Shown here: positions 11,397-21,943 of the stretch, piece after piece
Numbering within the stretch: position 1 is the stretch's first letter
Layout: every line of letters starts with the position of its first letter
Assembly (NCBI GenBank): GCA_928212115.1
Contig: CAKMRJ010005745.1
Location: 98,175,609-98,239,608 of the forward strand
Origin: Lactuca virosa
Taxonomy: Eukaryota; Streptophyta; Magnoliopsida; Asterales; Asteraceae
Direction of reading: 5' to 3'
DNA: 64,000 nucleotides
Program-made: the position numbers and the translations under genes
Notes under the pieces: model-generated
Database searches by the model: none
Seen by the model: only the letters and a program-made list of their open reading frames with translations
What the model was told of the DNA's origin: nothing

Positions 11397-12245
11397 GTCT
11401 CCCACTTGGATAAGTCTAGTAACTATAGTGAAAGTACAATCCGATTAGCAATCGTAGCTCTCATAGACGCTGTCGAACTCTGATCTTATTAGTAACCTGT
11501 CCTTTAGATAAGGGATCGTATAGTTCTCCGTTCTAGATATCGTGCAGACAATTACATGGAACATAGTCATACTTATTGTCCAACAGTTTGTTTCTCGATC
11601 TCTGATTCGTTTGACATAGAACTTAATTGAACACATCAATTCAATCCTGACCGGGCCCGACACATAAGTCAAACCAAATCATCGAGGGGCCCAGATATCG
11701 CTTTTACCCTCTTAGGATAAAAGGAACAGATAAACTTCGACTTATATGCATTTACCATTCACTCATCAAATCATGCACAACAATGTGTTTTATAACATCA
11801 AGTTATTGATGAGTTTACGCATTATCAATGCACAACCAACTTGCAAATAATAAACCATATATCTAGGTTTTAAGACCATATGATATTATCGTCTTCCGAT
11901 CAATCGAGATAAATTCCATGAAGTGATGCCAGCAAGCGCGGGTCTAATACAATGCTTAAATCTTATTCATAAGCACTCATGAACATTGCAGCAAACTTTT
12001 GCTATGTCTAATACACTTTAGACAATCTACAAACCAATTCATGACAATCTTCTTTCATACCTACTCCCAAAGTATGAGCGACTGTGGAACATTCGAATAA
12101 TCTTATTATTCAGGAAGTCAAAACATGAAAAGTGAAACAATAGGTAAATAATCAACATAAGACAGTAACTTTACTTATAAATAATACTCCTTTATTTAAT
12201 CATCAAATGTCAATTACATTTATCTATTACACGTTTCGAAGCTAT
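11397..12245 (-). other. Copia A polypurine tract and 3' non-coding region
   Basis: GTCTCCCACTTGG (11397-11409) is the minus-strand polypurine tract. About 840 bp of non-coding sequence separates it from the RNase H stop. Blocks such as GAGGGGCCCAGATATC (about 11680) recur in C and E. The spurious 75-codon frame at 11445-11672 is unsupported. Confidence 0.7.
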
Positions 12246-13238
12246 CTAATCTAAACTAATATCGTCCTTCAGCCCGATGCTCCTAGCGTGCTGCAAGTGC
12301 TTAACCCTACTCAGTCCCTTCGTAATGGGATCTGCTGGGTTATCCTCTGACGATACCATCTTCACTACGAGGAGTCCCTCTTCCACCCGATGTTGAATAA
12401 AATGATCTTTCCTGTCGATATGTCGAGATCTTCCGTGATCCCTCGTCTCCTTAGTCAAGGCAACCGCTCCTTCATTTTCACAGAAAATTTCCATGGGCTC
12501 CTTTATGGTTGGCGCAACTCCAAGGTCTCCGATGAAGTTCTTTAACCATATTGCTTCCTTTGACGCTTCGCTCGCCGCTATGTACTCTGATTTGCATGTT
12601 GAATCAGCTACGGTCTCCTGCTTGGAACTTTTCCAAGTCACTGCTTCTCCATTTAGGGTAAAGACCCAGCCTGACTGAGAACGGTAGTTGTCCCGGTCGG
12701 TCTGAAAACTGGCATCGCTATACCCTCGCACCCTTAAGTCATCATTCCCACCGAGGACTAGAAACCATTCCTTGGTCCTCCGAAGGTACTTAAGAATATT
12801 CTTGACTGCGGTCCAATGTGCTTTGCCAGGTTCCCTTGATATCTGCTGACCATGCTCAAAGCGAAGGCCACATCAGGGCGAGTGCAAGTCATAACATACA
12901 TGATCGCGCCAACTGCGGAAGCGTAAGGTACTCGGCTCATCTCTACTATCTCGACTTCGGTACTCGGACTTTGAGTCTTACTCAACTTAGCATTGCTTTG
13001 GATTGGTAACTCCCCTTTCTTGGAATTCTCCATACTAAAACGCTTTAGTACCTTGTCCAAGTAAGTGTTCTGACTAAGTCCTATTAGTCTTTTACTCATG
13101 TTTCTCACTATCCTTATTCCCAGAATATAGACGCCTCTCCGAGGTCCTTCATAGCGAAACACTTCCCAAGCCAGGACTTGACTTCCTACAGCGTCGGGAT
13201 GTCGTTTCCTATGAGTAGTATGTCATCGACATACAATA
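12246..13238 (-). pseudogene. Copia A RT C-terminus and RNase H
   Basis: The RNase H frame (12246 to about 12830) contains RGYSDASFQTDRDNYRSQSG, then ADSTCKSEYIAASEASKE, FCENEGAVAL and NPADPITKGL. The preceding RT part, ending at 12758, carries RLIGLSQNTYLDKVLKRFSM and YASAVGAIMYVMTCTRPD. The two are offset by one missing base near 12828-12831. The RT YVDD motif is encoded at about 13218-13235, where gypsy B inserted; the N-terminal half of RT lies beyond it at 24818-25300. The gene is dead as read, but protein-level conservation is high. Confidence 0.88.
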
Positions 13239-14159
13239 TGTCACACCCCAAAACTGAGAACGGCGGAATACGTTCTGGGGTGGAGGACGTCATGTACAGT
13301 ATCATAACAAAGCATAATAGTAAAGACAAGCAACAACATCCATTGCATTAAGATAATAATTGTAATACAAACGTGTTCAGTACAAATGTTAGACACCAAA
13401 TATACAATCAAAATAAAGTGGAGTCTTGTGTGTGCTCCGTCTTCTCAAAAGCTGCATCCGTACCTGTCTACTGATGACCTGAGAATACAAGTTATTTTGA
13501 AAACGTTTATCAGCATAAAGCTGGTGAGCTCATAAGTATTTAGTGTCATTTCTTGTATAAAAATATTCACAATTATACATTGTAAAAGAAAGTTTCGGTG
13601 CTCGAAAATAGTATGAGCCCTAGGAAACCCTATGTTTTCCAGAAAAAGTAGTCTTCACCAAGACCCGATGGTTTGTTTGTTCCTTTGATAATGTACAAGT
13701 TTTCCCAGTAGTTATTAGTTTGAAAATATAGTTTTAGACTTTATTCATGTATAGTAATGAGAAAAATATTTTACCCCAACAGTATCACTGTCGGCCATAT
13801 GTAATGAAAAGCAGGCTCCAGGTAGTATTAAATGTACAATACTCCTCAGGGAGTCTGTTGCCTTTAATTCTTAAAGTATTAATTAAAGGTTTGAATGTGA
13901 ACTCGTACGTAACCATGCTGACTGACGATCGAATCCCTTTGACCCTCCAAAAGTCATATGTAGTGATGTGACATTTTGTCACCCCTGGGCCTAGACGGCT
14001 CGGACTGTAGCTAGCAGTCGGGATGTGGGAGTGTCTGTCCCGTATAGATCTATACACATAATGCCCGCTCTCCCTCCAGGAGACTCTGGTTACGCGGTGA
14101 TAGCACAAAGATGTGTCGTATCGAGAAATAGTATGCCACATTCGATTTTAGTAAGTTCT

Positions 14160-14275
14160 CTTGTATAGTATGTATTGTTCTCTTTATATAGCATATAGTG
14201 TTCTCTTTGTATAGTATGTAATGTTCTCCTTGTATAGTATATAGTGTTCTCTTGTATAGTACATAGCATATATTG
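14160..14275 (-). repeat. Short tandem repeats in the B LTR
   Basis: Four to five units of about 29-30 bp, each containing TGTATAGTATGTA or TATAGCATATAG plus GTTCTC. The same array is present in the 5' LTR at about 22850-22965. Confidence 0.75.
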
Positions 14276-15137
14276 ACTCACAACTGAACTGACTCTGGTA
14301 GTTGTCATGGCAATAGCAGCACTGTGTAGTAATGCTTAACTATACCTATTATACTTAAATGGTAATGTTGGTTGTATGTCCTTGATATTCAAAGGCATTG
14401 AACTGATATGAAAACTTTTATATCTGACACAAATATATAAGATATATAACTAAGAACTCAACGAGAATCGGACTAATAACAAAATACCCTAAGCCCACAA
14501 TCAAACAAGAACAGGAAATAAGGTGAGCTATTAGTCCTAAGTCCTTCAAGTCTTACTTATATAAATATATTGGTGTAGATATGGTTTGAGAATTTAAAAT
14601 TACTTTAAACGAATTTTCGAAAATAGTTTTATAGTGATTTAACAAGAAAATGAATTTGGTAAGCATTTGAAAATAGTTTAATTGGCAATATAGTTGAAAA
14701 TATAGAAAATCCCTTTTTGGTGGTAAAAACAGTTAATAGTGTAAAAATCCTTTTGGTTGCAAGTTATAATTCACATGCGATTGTTACTATAACTTATTTG
14801 GTTCAACTTGTATTCCCCCCCCCCCCCCATAAAACAGTTAAAAACATTTAAAAAGGTTCATTTAGGGGTATGAACTCACCTGTAGTGAGTGAAGTGGATG
14901 GAAACGCCGGGTAGGATGCTAGGCGTCAAGTGAGGACTTGAACACACCATGGATCCTATGTAACATGTAGTGATGTATAAAGTATCTAATTAGTTGTGTA
15001 ATCACTAATTAAGTGAGTAAAGGCACTTTAATGAATCAAAACACTTTGTTTCAAGTGTTAGGAGTGCTAAAGGTTGCATCTAAGGAGTGTATAGCCTCAC
15101 TATGGAGTTTACACTTCAAATGGCCACCCTTAAGTGT

Positions 15138-15690
15138 GTTTACGGTTGGGAGACCATTTCCCCCATGAGTTTACGGCCGTAAACTCATGGAAATGATGAG
15201 TTTGGGTGTCTAAAGGTCTCATGCATCACAAGGAAGGCTTCTAGGATCAATTCAAAGGCTTGGGAAGTGATTAGGGTTCAAATGGGTACTCCCTTGGAGT
15301 TTACGGTCCTTGGACCACTCCTTGGGAGTTTACGGTCGTAAACTCTAGGGTTTACGGCCGTAAACCCTTGACCACTTCAACCATTTCATGTTTTAGGGTC
15401 CTAAGCTCATCTACACTAGTTTCCAGTTCATCAACCAAGCTAAGGAAGGGTTTAGGGGCATCAAAACACCATTTGAGGTGTTTACGGTTTTGGGTTTACA
15501 GGTTCTTGAATGTTCAAGAACCGTAAACTCAAGTTTATGGCCAAAAAGTCATGATCTTGGGTTCCTTAGTCCATGCATGCAAGTATCTAAGCTATATCTA
15601 AGCATTAGAGAAGGTTTGGAAGTGTTTTGGGGCTTCAAAACCCTCACATAGGAGTTTACGGTTTTGGGAGGCTCCCCAAACCGTAAACAC
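15138..15690 (-). repeat. GTTTACGG/CCGTAAAC palindrome cluster in the B LTR
   Basis: At least eight GTTTACGG or CCGTAAAC words occur, several as head-to-head pairs (GTTTACGGCCGTAAAC at about 15169-15184 and 15350-15365; GTTTACGGTCGTAAAC at about 15328-15343). The first pair lies in a perfect 26-bp palindrome at 15164-15189. At 15655-15690 the words flank a TTTGGGAGGCTCCCCAAA hairpin. The cluster is copied in the 5' LTR (about 23828-24380). Confidence 0.85.
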
Positions 15691-15884
15691 ATGCATGTTG
15701 GGGTATTTGGATGATCGAACTCAAAATAGCATGAATACCAAGCTAGAAAATCAAGTTAGGAAGATTACCTTTGATTTTTGAGGCTTGAAAGTGGTGTTCT
15801 TGAGCCAAACCCGATTTTAGAGAGGGAAGGTAGAGAGAGAAAGCTCCAAGGTGGGGAAAAGACTCTAAAGGTGGACACTCCTCC

Positions 15885-15897
15885 TTTATATATGGCT
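15885..15897 (-). promoter_or_regulatory. TATA box in the B 3' LTR
   Basis: The minus strand reads CCATATATAAAGG, about 235 bp inside the LTR in element orientation. The copy in the 5' LTR (24575-24585) would drive B's genomic transcript. Confidence 0.55.
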
Positions 15898-16127
15898 GCC
15901 TAGTGGGAACCCACCATACACTGTCGTTTAAACGGAGCTAAGTGTTTTTACTAGGTAAACTAACCGTAACCCGACTTAGTTGTTTTTATCCCGTCAATAA
16001 ATATATTATAATAATAATTCAAAAATGAATTATTTAGATAAATATAAGTTAACGGAAAATTTTAATAAAACTAACTTTTATTAACGGAAACGGGTTATAG
16101 TGACGGAGTAAATTTCGGGTTGTCACA

Positions 16128-16141
16128 TCATCCCCCCGTTA
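16128..16141 (-). other. Gypsy B polypurine tract
   Basis: The minus strand reads TAACGGGGGGATGA directly before the 3' LTR, the primer for plus-strand DNA synthesis. Element H has an almost identical tract at 59969-59980. Confidence 0.85.
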
Positions 16142-16196
16142 GAGGGAATTTCGTCCCGAAATTCAAAATTCAAGCAGTTACGTTATTACAACACAA

Positions 16197-18482
16197 CTAA
16201 GCAAAGAGATGAGGATAGTTAAGTTTCATTTGATCCTCGCGCTCCCAAGTGAACTCTGGTCCTCGTTTGGCGTTCCAACGAACCTTCACAATCGGGATGC
16301 GGCTTTGCTTCGTTCGTTTGACCTCTCGGTCCATGATCTCCACAGGTTCTTCCACGAAGTTGAGGCTCTCATTGATCTCGATTTCATCGAGTGGAATTAT
16401 GAGAGTCTCTTCGGATAGGCACTTTTTCAAGTTCGAGACGTGGAAGGTAGGATGCACATTACTAAGTTCGCGGGGTAGATTGAGTTTGTAAGCTACTGGG
16501 CCGATTCTAGCGAGAATCTCAAAAGGCCCTATGTATCTTGGATTCAGCTTTCCGCGCTTTCCGAAGCGTATCAAGCCTTTCCAGGGTGAGACTTTCAAAA
16601 GGACTCGGTCTCCCACCTGGAATTCCAAGGGTTTCCTCCGTTTGTCTGCGTAGCTTTTCTGTCGGTCTCTTGAGGCTTTAAGTCGTGCTCGGATTTGTAC
16701 GATCTTTTCGGTGGTTTCGCGGATGATTTCTGGACCGGTGAGAGTGCTGTCAGGAACTCGTCCCTTAGCTAATTGAGTGTCGCCTACCTCGGCCCAGCAC
16801 AGAGGGGATCTGCACTTCCGGCCGTATAGGGCTTCGAATGGGGCAGCTTTGATGCTTGTGTGATAACTGTTGTTGTAGGAAACCTCGACTAGGGGTAAGT
16901 GGGTATCCCACGCCTTACCAAAGTCGATTACACAGGCTCGCAGCATATCCTCCAAGGTTTGAATAGTTCTCTCACTTTGTCCATCGGTTTGAGGATGGTA
17001 TGCTGTGCTCATATCCAGCTTAGTTCCAAGAGCCTTCTGTAGTGACTGCCAGAACCTCGAGGTGAACCTGCTATCCCGATCGGAAATAATGGACACAGGT
17101 ACACCGTGCAGTCGGACTACCTCTTGGATGTAAATTCGCGTAAGTCTCTCCATTTTGAAATTTTCCTTGATAGGAAGGAAGTGGGCGGATTTGGTTAGCC
17201 GGTCGACAATTACCCAAATGGTGTCGTACCCACTCGGAGATTTGGGCAATTTGGTAATGAAATCCATAGTAATTCTCTCCCACTTCCATTCAGGTATCTC
17301 TGGCTGTTGGAGAAGACCCGAGGGTTTCTGGTATTCGACCTTGACCTTAGCGCAAGTAAGGCACTTATTCACGAAGGTAGCGATTTCCGCTTTCATGTTA
17401 GGCCACCAGTACGATTTCTTGAGATCCAGGTACATCTTATCTGAACCTGGGTGAATGGAATATCGAGTGTTGTGCGCTTCTTTCATGACCAAGTCTCTGA
17501 AGCCACCGTGTCGCGGTGTCCAGATCCGGTCCATGAGGTAATAAGCTCCGTCATCCTTGACTACTAGATTCTTATCCATTCCTCGCAGGGACTCTCCCGC
17601 CACATTTTCCGGTTTCAAAGCTTCAAGCTGTGCTCCCTTAATTTGTGCGGGTAGATGCGAATGGATAGTCATGGTTAGGGACTTGACTCTTCGCCCAGAA
17701 TATTCCTTCCGACTTAGGGCGTCTGCTACTACATTGGCTTTACCCGGGTGGTAACGAATTTCACATTCGTAGTCATTGAGTAGCTCGACCCACCGTCGTT
17801 GTCTCATGTTGAGCTCCTTCTGGTTGAAGATGTGCTGGAGGCTTTTGTGATCGGTATAGATGGTGCTCTTTGTACCATACAGATAGTGTCTCCATATCTT
17901 TAGGGCGAACACGACCGCTCCTAGCTCGAGGTCGTGCGTGGTGTAGTTGACTTCGTGTGTCTTCAGCTGTCTTGAGGCGTAGGCGATGACCTTACCTCGT
18001 TGCATCAGAACACAGCCGAGCCCCTGATTGGATGCATCGCAATATACTACGAAGTCTTCTGTCCCTTCGGGGAGGGACAGTATCGGCGCGGTGCACAAGG
18101 CTCGCTTCAGGGTTCGGAATGCCTTCTCTTGTTTTTCTTCCCAGTCAAAGGCCACGCCTTTCTGGGTCAATGCCGTAAGAGGCATCGTAATCCGAGAGAA
18201 ATTCTGAATGAATCTTCGGTAGTAGCCAGCGAGGCCTAGAAATTGGCGAATTTCTGTAGGCGTCTTCGGTGCTGACCAGTTCTCAATAGCTTTAATCTTG
18301 GATGGGTCCACGTGGATTCCTTCTTTGCTAACCATGTGTCCTAAGAATTCGACTCTTCGGATCCAAAATTCGCACTTTGAGAACTTTGCGTAAAGCTTTT
18401 TCCGATCGTAGAGTTTCCAGGACCTGTCGCAGATGATCGCTATGCTCTTCCTCACTTCTAGAGTAGATAAGTATATCATCAA
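16197..18482 (-). CDS. Gypsy B pol, second part: RT thumb, RNase H, integrase, chromodomain
   Basis: A 761-codon open frame. The true protein enters it by frameshift from the upstream pol frame near 18401-18405, where a run of A appears one base too long, so the listed ATG is not the real start. In order: RT connection (FSKCEFWIRRVEFLGH, about residues 35-50); RNase H from VVYCDAS (about 145) to NVVADALSRK; integrase zinc finger (HNTRYSIHPG, later CLTCAK); integrase core with TMDFITKLP, ISDRDSRF and QSERTIQTLEDM supplying the D,D,E residues; GPY/F motif YIGPFEIL; and a C-terminal chromodomain (VKVRWNAKRGPEFTWE) that in this family directs integration to marked chromatin. It ends 69 bp from the LTR. 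Confidence 0.92.
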   Translation of the reverse strand: MMIYLSTLEVRKSIAIICDRSWKLYDRKKLYAKFSKCEFWIRRVEFLGHMVSKEGIHVDPSKIKAIENWSAPKTPTEIRQFLGLAGYYRRFIQNFSRITMPLTALTQKGVAFDWEEKQEKAFRTLKRALCTAPILSLPEGTEDFVVYCDASNQGLGCVLMQRGKVIAYASRQLKTHEVNYTTHDLELGAVVFALKIWRHYLYGTKSTIYTDHKSLQHIFNQKELNMRQRRWVELLNDYECEIRYHPGKANVVADALSRKEYSGRRVKSLTMTIHSHLPAQIKGAQLEALKPENVAGESLRGMDKNLVVKDDGAYYLMDRIWTPRHGGFRDLVMKEAHNTRYSIHPGSDKMYLDLKKSYWWPNMKAEIATFVNKCLTCAKVKVEYQKPSGLLQQPEIPEWKWERITMDFITKLPKSPSGYDTIWVIVDRLTKSAHFLPIKENFKMERLTRIYIQEVVRLHGVPVSIISDRDSRFTSRFWQSLQKALGTKLDMSTAYHPQTDGQSERTIQTLEDMLRACVIDFGKAWDTHLPLVEVSYNNSYHTSIKAAPFEALYGRKCRSPLCWAEVGDTQLAKGRVPDSTLTGPEIIRETTEKIVQIRARLKASRDRQKSYADKRRKPLEFQVGDRVLLKVSPWKGLIRFGKRGKLNPRYIGPFEILARIGPVAYKLNLPRELSNVHPTFHVSNLKKCLSEETLIIPLDEIEINESLNFVEEPVEIMDREVKRTKQSRIPIVKVRWNAKRGPEFTWEREDQMKLNYPHLFA

Positions 18483-19872
18483 TGAAGACGATGACGAACT
18501 GATCCAAGTAAGGACGGCATACTCTATTCATCAAGTCCATGAAGACCGCGGGCGCATTGATCAGTCCGAACGGCATCACCACGAACTCGTAGTGCTCGTA
18601 ACGAGTCCGGAAGGCTGTCTTCGGAACATCCTCCTCGAGCACTCGCAACTGGTGATACCCGGACCTTAGATCAATTTTGGAAAAGTAACTCGCCCCTTGC
18701 AGTTGATCAAATAAATCGTCTATACGAGGAAGGGGATAACGGTTCTTGATTGTCAGCTTGTTGAGTTCTCTGTAGTCGATGCACATGCGGAACGATCCGT
18801 CTTTCTTCTTTACGAACAAGACTGGTGCTCCCCAGGGTGAGAAGCTTGGTCTTATAAAGCCCTTGCTGAGCAGTTCGTTAAGTTGGCCGGATAGTTCTTG
18901 CATCTCAGCAGGCGCTAGACGATAGGGCGATTTAGCTACGGGGGTAGCTCCTGGAATTAAATCGATTCTGAACTCGACTTGACGTTTGGGAGGTAGGCCT
19001 GGCAGTTCCTCTGGAAAGATGTCAGGGAAGTCGCACACGACGGGGAAATCTTTGAGTTCTTTCGTTTTCCGGCTCGTGTCGACAACGTGTGCAAGGAATG
19101 CACGATATTCCTTGCGCAAGTATTTCTGGGCTTGAATGCTCGAGATGATGCGAAGGCTCGTACTGGGTTTGTCTCCGTAGATCATCAATGTTTCATTGTT
19201 GGGCAAGTTCAAACGGATGGCTTTGTCGAAACACAGGATGTCGGTACGGTGGAGACTCAACCAGTCCATGCCTATGATGACATCAAAGCTCTTGATCGCT
19301 ACTGGTATGAGATCGATAGGAAACGAATGATTATCTAGCGTGAGGGTACAACCTATGTAGATTTCGTTAGAACTTTCCGTCTTGCCGTTAGCCATTTCTA
19401 CGACGAAGGTTTCTTTCAGTGATTGCGGTGATTGTTTGAGTAAGTGTTTAAAGTTTTGATTTACGAAACTTCTTTCTGCCCCACTATCGAATAGAATACA
19501 AGCATAATAGTTATCGAGAAGGAACGTACCCGTGACTACGGTGGGGTCTGCTACAGCCTCATTATGGCCAATAGCAAGTAGTCTACCTGCTCCTCCCGCG
19601 TTGCCAGCCTTTGGACAATTTCTTTTGAAATGTCCGACTTCGCCACAGCCATAGCAGGCCTGGCTCGCTCCCGAACTGGGAATTTGGGAAATGGGTTTGG
19701 GAGGTGCTCTGCAGAACCGGATGGTGTGGCCCTTCCGGTCGCAATTGGTGCAGTGCATTTCACGGCATGGGCCGTTATGATGGAAGGCGCACTTATCGCA
19801 CTTGGGTAGATTCCCCGCATATGTTTTGGTGGGCACAGGGGCAGTAGGAGTAGTGGCAGCATGGACAGCCAC
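18328..19872 (-). CDS. Gypsy B zinc knuckles, protease and reverse transcriptase
   Basis: An open frame of about 514 codons beginning in the C-terminal gag region. It contains CDKCAFHHNGPC, then CTNCDRKGHTIRFC and CYGCGEVGHFKRNC zinc knuckles; an aspartic protease with LFDSGAERSFV; and RT from PEELPGLPPKR through CIDYRELNKLTIKNRYPLPR to FIDDILIYS, where DD are catalytic. The reading changes frame after HLRQVLETLR near 18405, a one-base insertion in an A-run. The upstream junction with gag is also out of frame (19872-19945). Both breaks look like single-base lesions and not a designed recoding site, although deliberate frameshifting at the gag boundary cannot be excluded by reading alone. Confidence 0.9.
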   Translation of the reverse strand: MAVHAATTPTAPVPTKTYAGNLPKCDKCAFHHNGPCREMHCTNCDRKGHTIRFCRAPPKPISQIPSSGASQACYGCGEVGHFKRNCPKAGNAGGAGRLLAIGHNEAVADPTVVTGTFLLDNYYACILFDSGAERSFVNQNFKHLLKQSPQSLKETFVVEMANGKTESSNEIYIGCTLTLDNHSFPIDLIPVAIKSFDVIIGMDWLSLHRTDILCFDKAIRLNLPNNETLMIYGDKPSTSLRIISSIQAQKYLRKEYRAFLAHVVDTSRKTKELKDFPVVCDFPDIFPEELPGLPPKRQVEFRIDLIPGATPVAKSPYRLAPAEMQELSGQLNELLSKGFIRPSFSPWGAPVLFVKKKDGSFRMCIDYRELNKLTIKNRYPLPRIDDLFDQLQGASYFSKIDLRSGYHQLRVLEEDVPKTAFRTRYEHYEFVVMPFGLINAPAVFMDLMNRVCRPYLDQFVIVFIDDILIYSRSEEEHSDHLRQVLETLRSEKALRKVLKVRILDPKSRILRTHG

Positions 19873-20741
19873 TATTTGCTGGTTACTGGAAGAGGATTTG
19901 ACTGATTTCCCTTCTTTCGATCTCCCCGTTTTCTCTTGTTGTCGGAGGCGTGAGTTGGAGCAGTAGTGATGGTTGTGGTTGTTGATGGAGCACGGGGAAC
20001 TTCATGATCGATAAGCATTTGGGCCAACTCCTTGGCACTTTCGAAGGTCGTTGGTCTTGATGATAGAACGTTCCCACGATACGGAGGCACTAGGCCCCCG
20101 ATGTATCGCTCAATCTTCTTGGCTTCCGAGGGGATCATGTTAGGGCATAGGGCTACCAGCTCGCAGTACCGGGTTGTGTAAGCTACTATATCGGAACCCT
20201 GCATTTTGAGACTCCAGAGTTCCTCCTCCAATTTCTGAATTTCTCCCTTTGGGCAGTACTCTGTCATCATTAGGTCTTTCAGTGTATCCCAACCCATGGC
20301 GTTAGCTGCTACCAGGGAGAGGGCTTTGACATGGCCATTCCACCATGTTAGGGCCCTTTGGGTAAGGGTACAAGTAGCAAACTTTATCTTGCTCCCTTCG
20401 GGGCAGGAGCACATTTCAAATACTGCTTCGGTTCTTTCGAACCATTGGGTTAGGGCAAGGATTCCCCCGGTCCCGTTGAAGTAGGTAGGCTTGCAACTGA
20501 TGAAATCTTTGTAGGTGCATTCCCGAGCACGGGGGTGGGTTTCACCCTGGCTAGAGTTAGTGCCCAGTCCACCTCCACTGGCACCACCAGAATTGACTTG
20601 CGCCAGAGCGGCGGTCACGGCTGCAGTCACGGCTGTTTGGAACAACACCGGGTCGAACTGCGGAGGAAACGGCGGTGTAGGTGGTGGTGGTGGAGCTTGA
20701 GTTGCGGGAGTTCTCCTGGTTGGACGCTTGCGAGGCGGCAT
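19872..20741 (-). CDS. Gypsy B gag (capsid region)
   Basis: A 289-codon frame starting MPPRKRPTRRTP at 20741, followed by a proline tract and AVTAAVTAAL, then the retrotransposon gag domain (FISCKPTYFNGTGG, LTQWFERTEAVFEMC, ALTWWNGHVKAL). A basic tail (DNKRKRGDRKKG) is followed by a TAG stop at 19872-19874. The zinc knuckles are in the frame displaced by one base downstream. The alternative frame is open from about 19945 and reads serine/lysine-rich linker sequence, so the original gag probably switched there before an indel. It would form the virus-like particle. Confidence 0.9.
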   Translation of the reverse strand: MPPRKRPTRRTPATQAPPPPPTPPFPPQFDPVLFQTAVTAAVTAALAQVNSGGASGGGLGTNSSQGETHPRARECTYKDFISCKPTYFNGTGGILALTQWFERTEAVFEMCSCPEGSKIKFATCTLTQRALTWWNGHVKALSLVAANAMGWDTLKDLMMTEYCPKGEIQKLEEELWSLKMQGSDIVAYTTRYCELVALCPNMIPSEAKKIERYIGGLVPPYRGNVLSSRPTTFESAKELAQMLIDHEVPRAPSTTTTITTAPTHASDNKRKRGDRKKGNQSNPLPVTSK

Positions 20742-21943
20742 CCGGTACTGAAAGGTTACGAAAACAATGACAATAGTAAGAATCGATTTGTAAACATGAT
20801 AAGAGTGTTTCTTGGACTAACTCTCTATAGTCTAACCAACAAAGGGAAATGTACTGCTAGGTTAGGGACACCCACAAGTACAACTTCCCCATCAATTAGA
20901 TACTGCCAATAGTACTGGTATTACTGATGTATAATGAGTTCGAGAAAGAAAAATGACCTAGCAGTAGGTCTTACATCAAACCATCAGGGAAAATGTTGGC
21001 AGTTTAGTAGCCTAGCTCGAGTACTTCCAAAGTTAGGAATGTTTACAGGCATGTACTCTATTGACTATAGAAAGAAGGCTATTCCTTAATCAAAAGAGAG
21101 GGATGAGTTGGCATCTTTTACTGGCGACGGGGATCCTTTGGGGCAAACCCTAAGATCAGCCAGTTGGCGCACAACTCCCTGAAGATGTCGCTCGTGCATC
21201 CTCTGACGTGCTCGGAGTTCCATGACTTCCGCTCGGGATGCGGTTATGCCATTTACGCGAGAATGGGGAAAGAAAATTCATAGGCGCGCTAATCTATGAT
21301 ACTTATAAGATGATCGTTATTAGTCGACCCAATATTTGCATAGTGCATACCAATTACATGTAATCGAAGCAGAATAGACCTTCGAATAAGTGACCCTAAC
21401 TCCAAGCCCACAATCAAACAAGAACAGGAAATGAAGCAAAGGTCACAGATTCTAAGTCTATAACGCCTTAGTCACATGTAACCGTGGTGTATCCACATAG
21501 CAACTATTGCCCTACTAGTAACGACCCTTTTAGTTCTCACATATGTTGTAACTAGAATGCAGAATACTCCTATAGTATTCTTGTTCTGATGTTCTTGTAG
21601 CAGTATTGGTAAGTTTTAGACTTGTTGCAACACCACAACCATTCTTAGGCACATGCTAGCCACTCCTAGGAAAATGTAGTTGATCAGGCTACATCCGCCT
21701 AGTTTTGGCCATATGTCTCTAAGCCTAACTGTGCTGTTCAACAATCTTAATACTTTTGTTTTGTTCTAGTATGATACTGACCCTTTGTATGAATGAATGT
21801 ATATATATACTTAGTTAAACATTTTATTATTTAAAAGTATATATTCTTGTTCAGAGTGTTTTAGTCCCGATGTGTTTATAGTTTGTATATCTTTTATGGG
21901 TTGATATACTTGATTCACTATAAACAGTGCTCTGATACCAATC
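20742..21943 (-). other. Gypsy B 5' leader with primer binding site
   Basis: About 1.2 kb between the 5' LTR and gag. GCTCTGATACCA at 21929-21940 is the complement of TGGTATCAGAGC, the initiator-Met tRNA primer site, three bases from the LTR. The leader holds the remnant of an extra ORF at 21086-21277; the rest has no reading frame that I can support. Confidence 0.85.
21086..21277 (-). pseudogene. Remnant of an extra ORF upstream of gag in B
   Basis: About 63 codons of open frame, ending in TAA at 21086-21088 and preceded by TGA just upstream, with no start codon in place. The core reads ITASRAEVMELRARQ, then a helical RMHERHLQGVVRQLADLR. It aligns with the C-terminus of the H ORF (LTATPTEVRELRARQ ... 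ERQLAEPK; about half of the aligned residues identical). In both elements it lies sense-strand between the primer site and gag. The N-terminal two thirds are missing here. Function is unknown; the sequence looks like a coiled coil. Confidence 0.7.

Larger units (their letters stand above)
13239..16127 (-). repeat. Gypsy B 3' LTR (2,889 bp)
   Basis: Nearly identical to 21944-24817. The largest difference is a 13-bp segment present here near 14121 and absent from the other LTR. The interior has no coding capacity. It contains a G/C homopolymer at 14815-14828, the palindrome GTATAGATCTATAC at 14042-14055, tandem GTATAGTA-type units (about 14160-14260), and a cluster of GTTTACGG inverted repeats. 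Confidence 0.95.
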
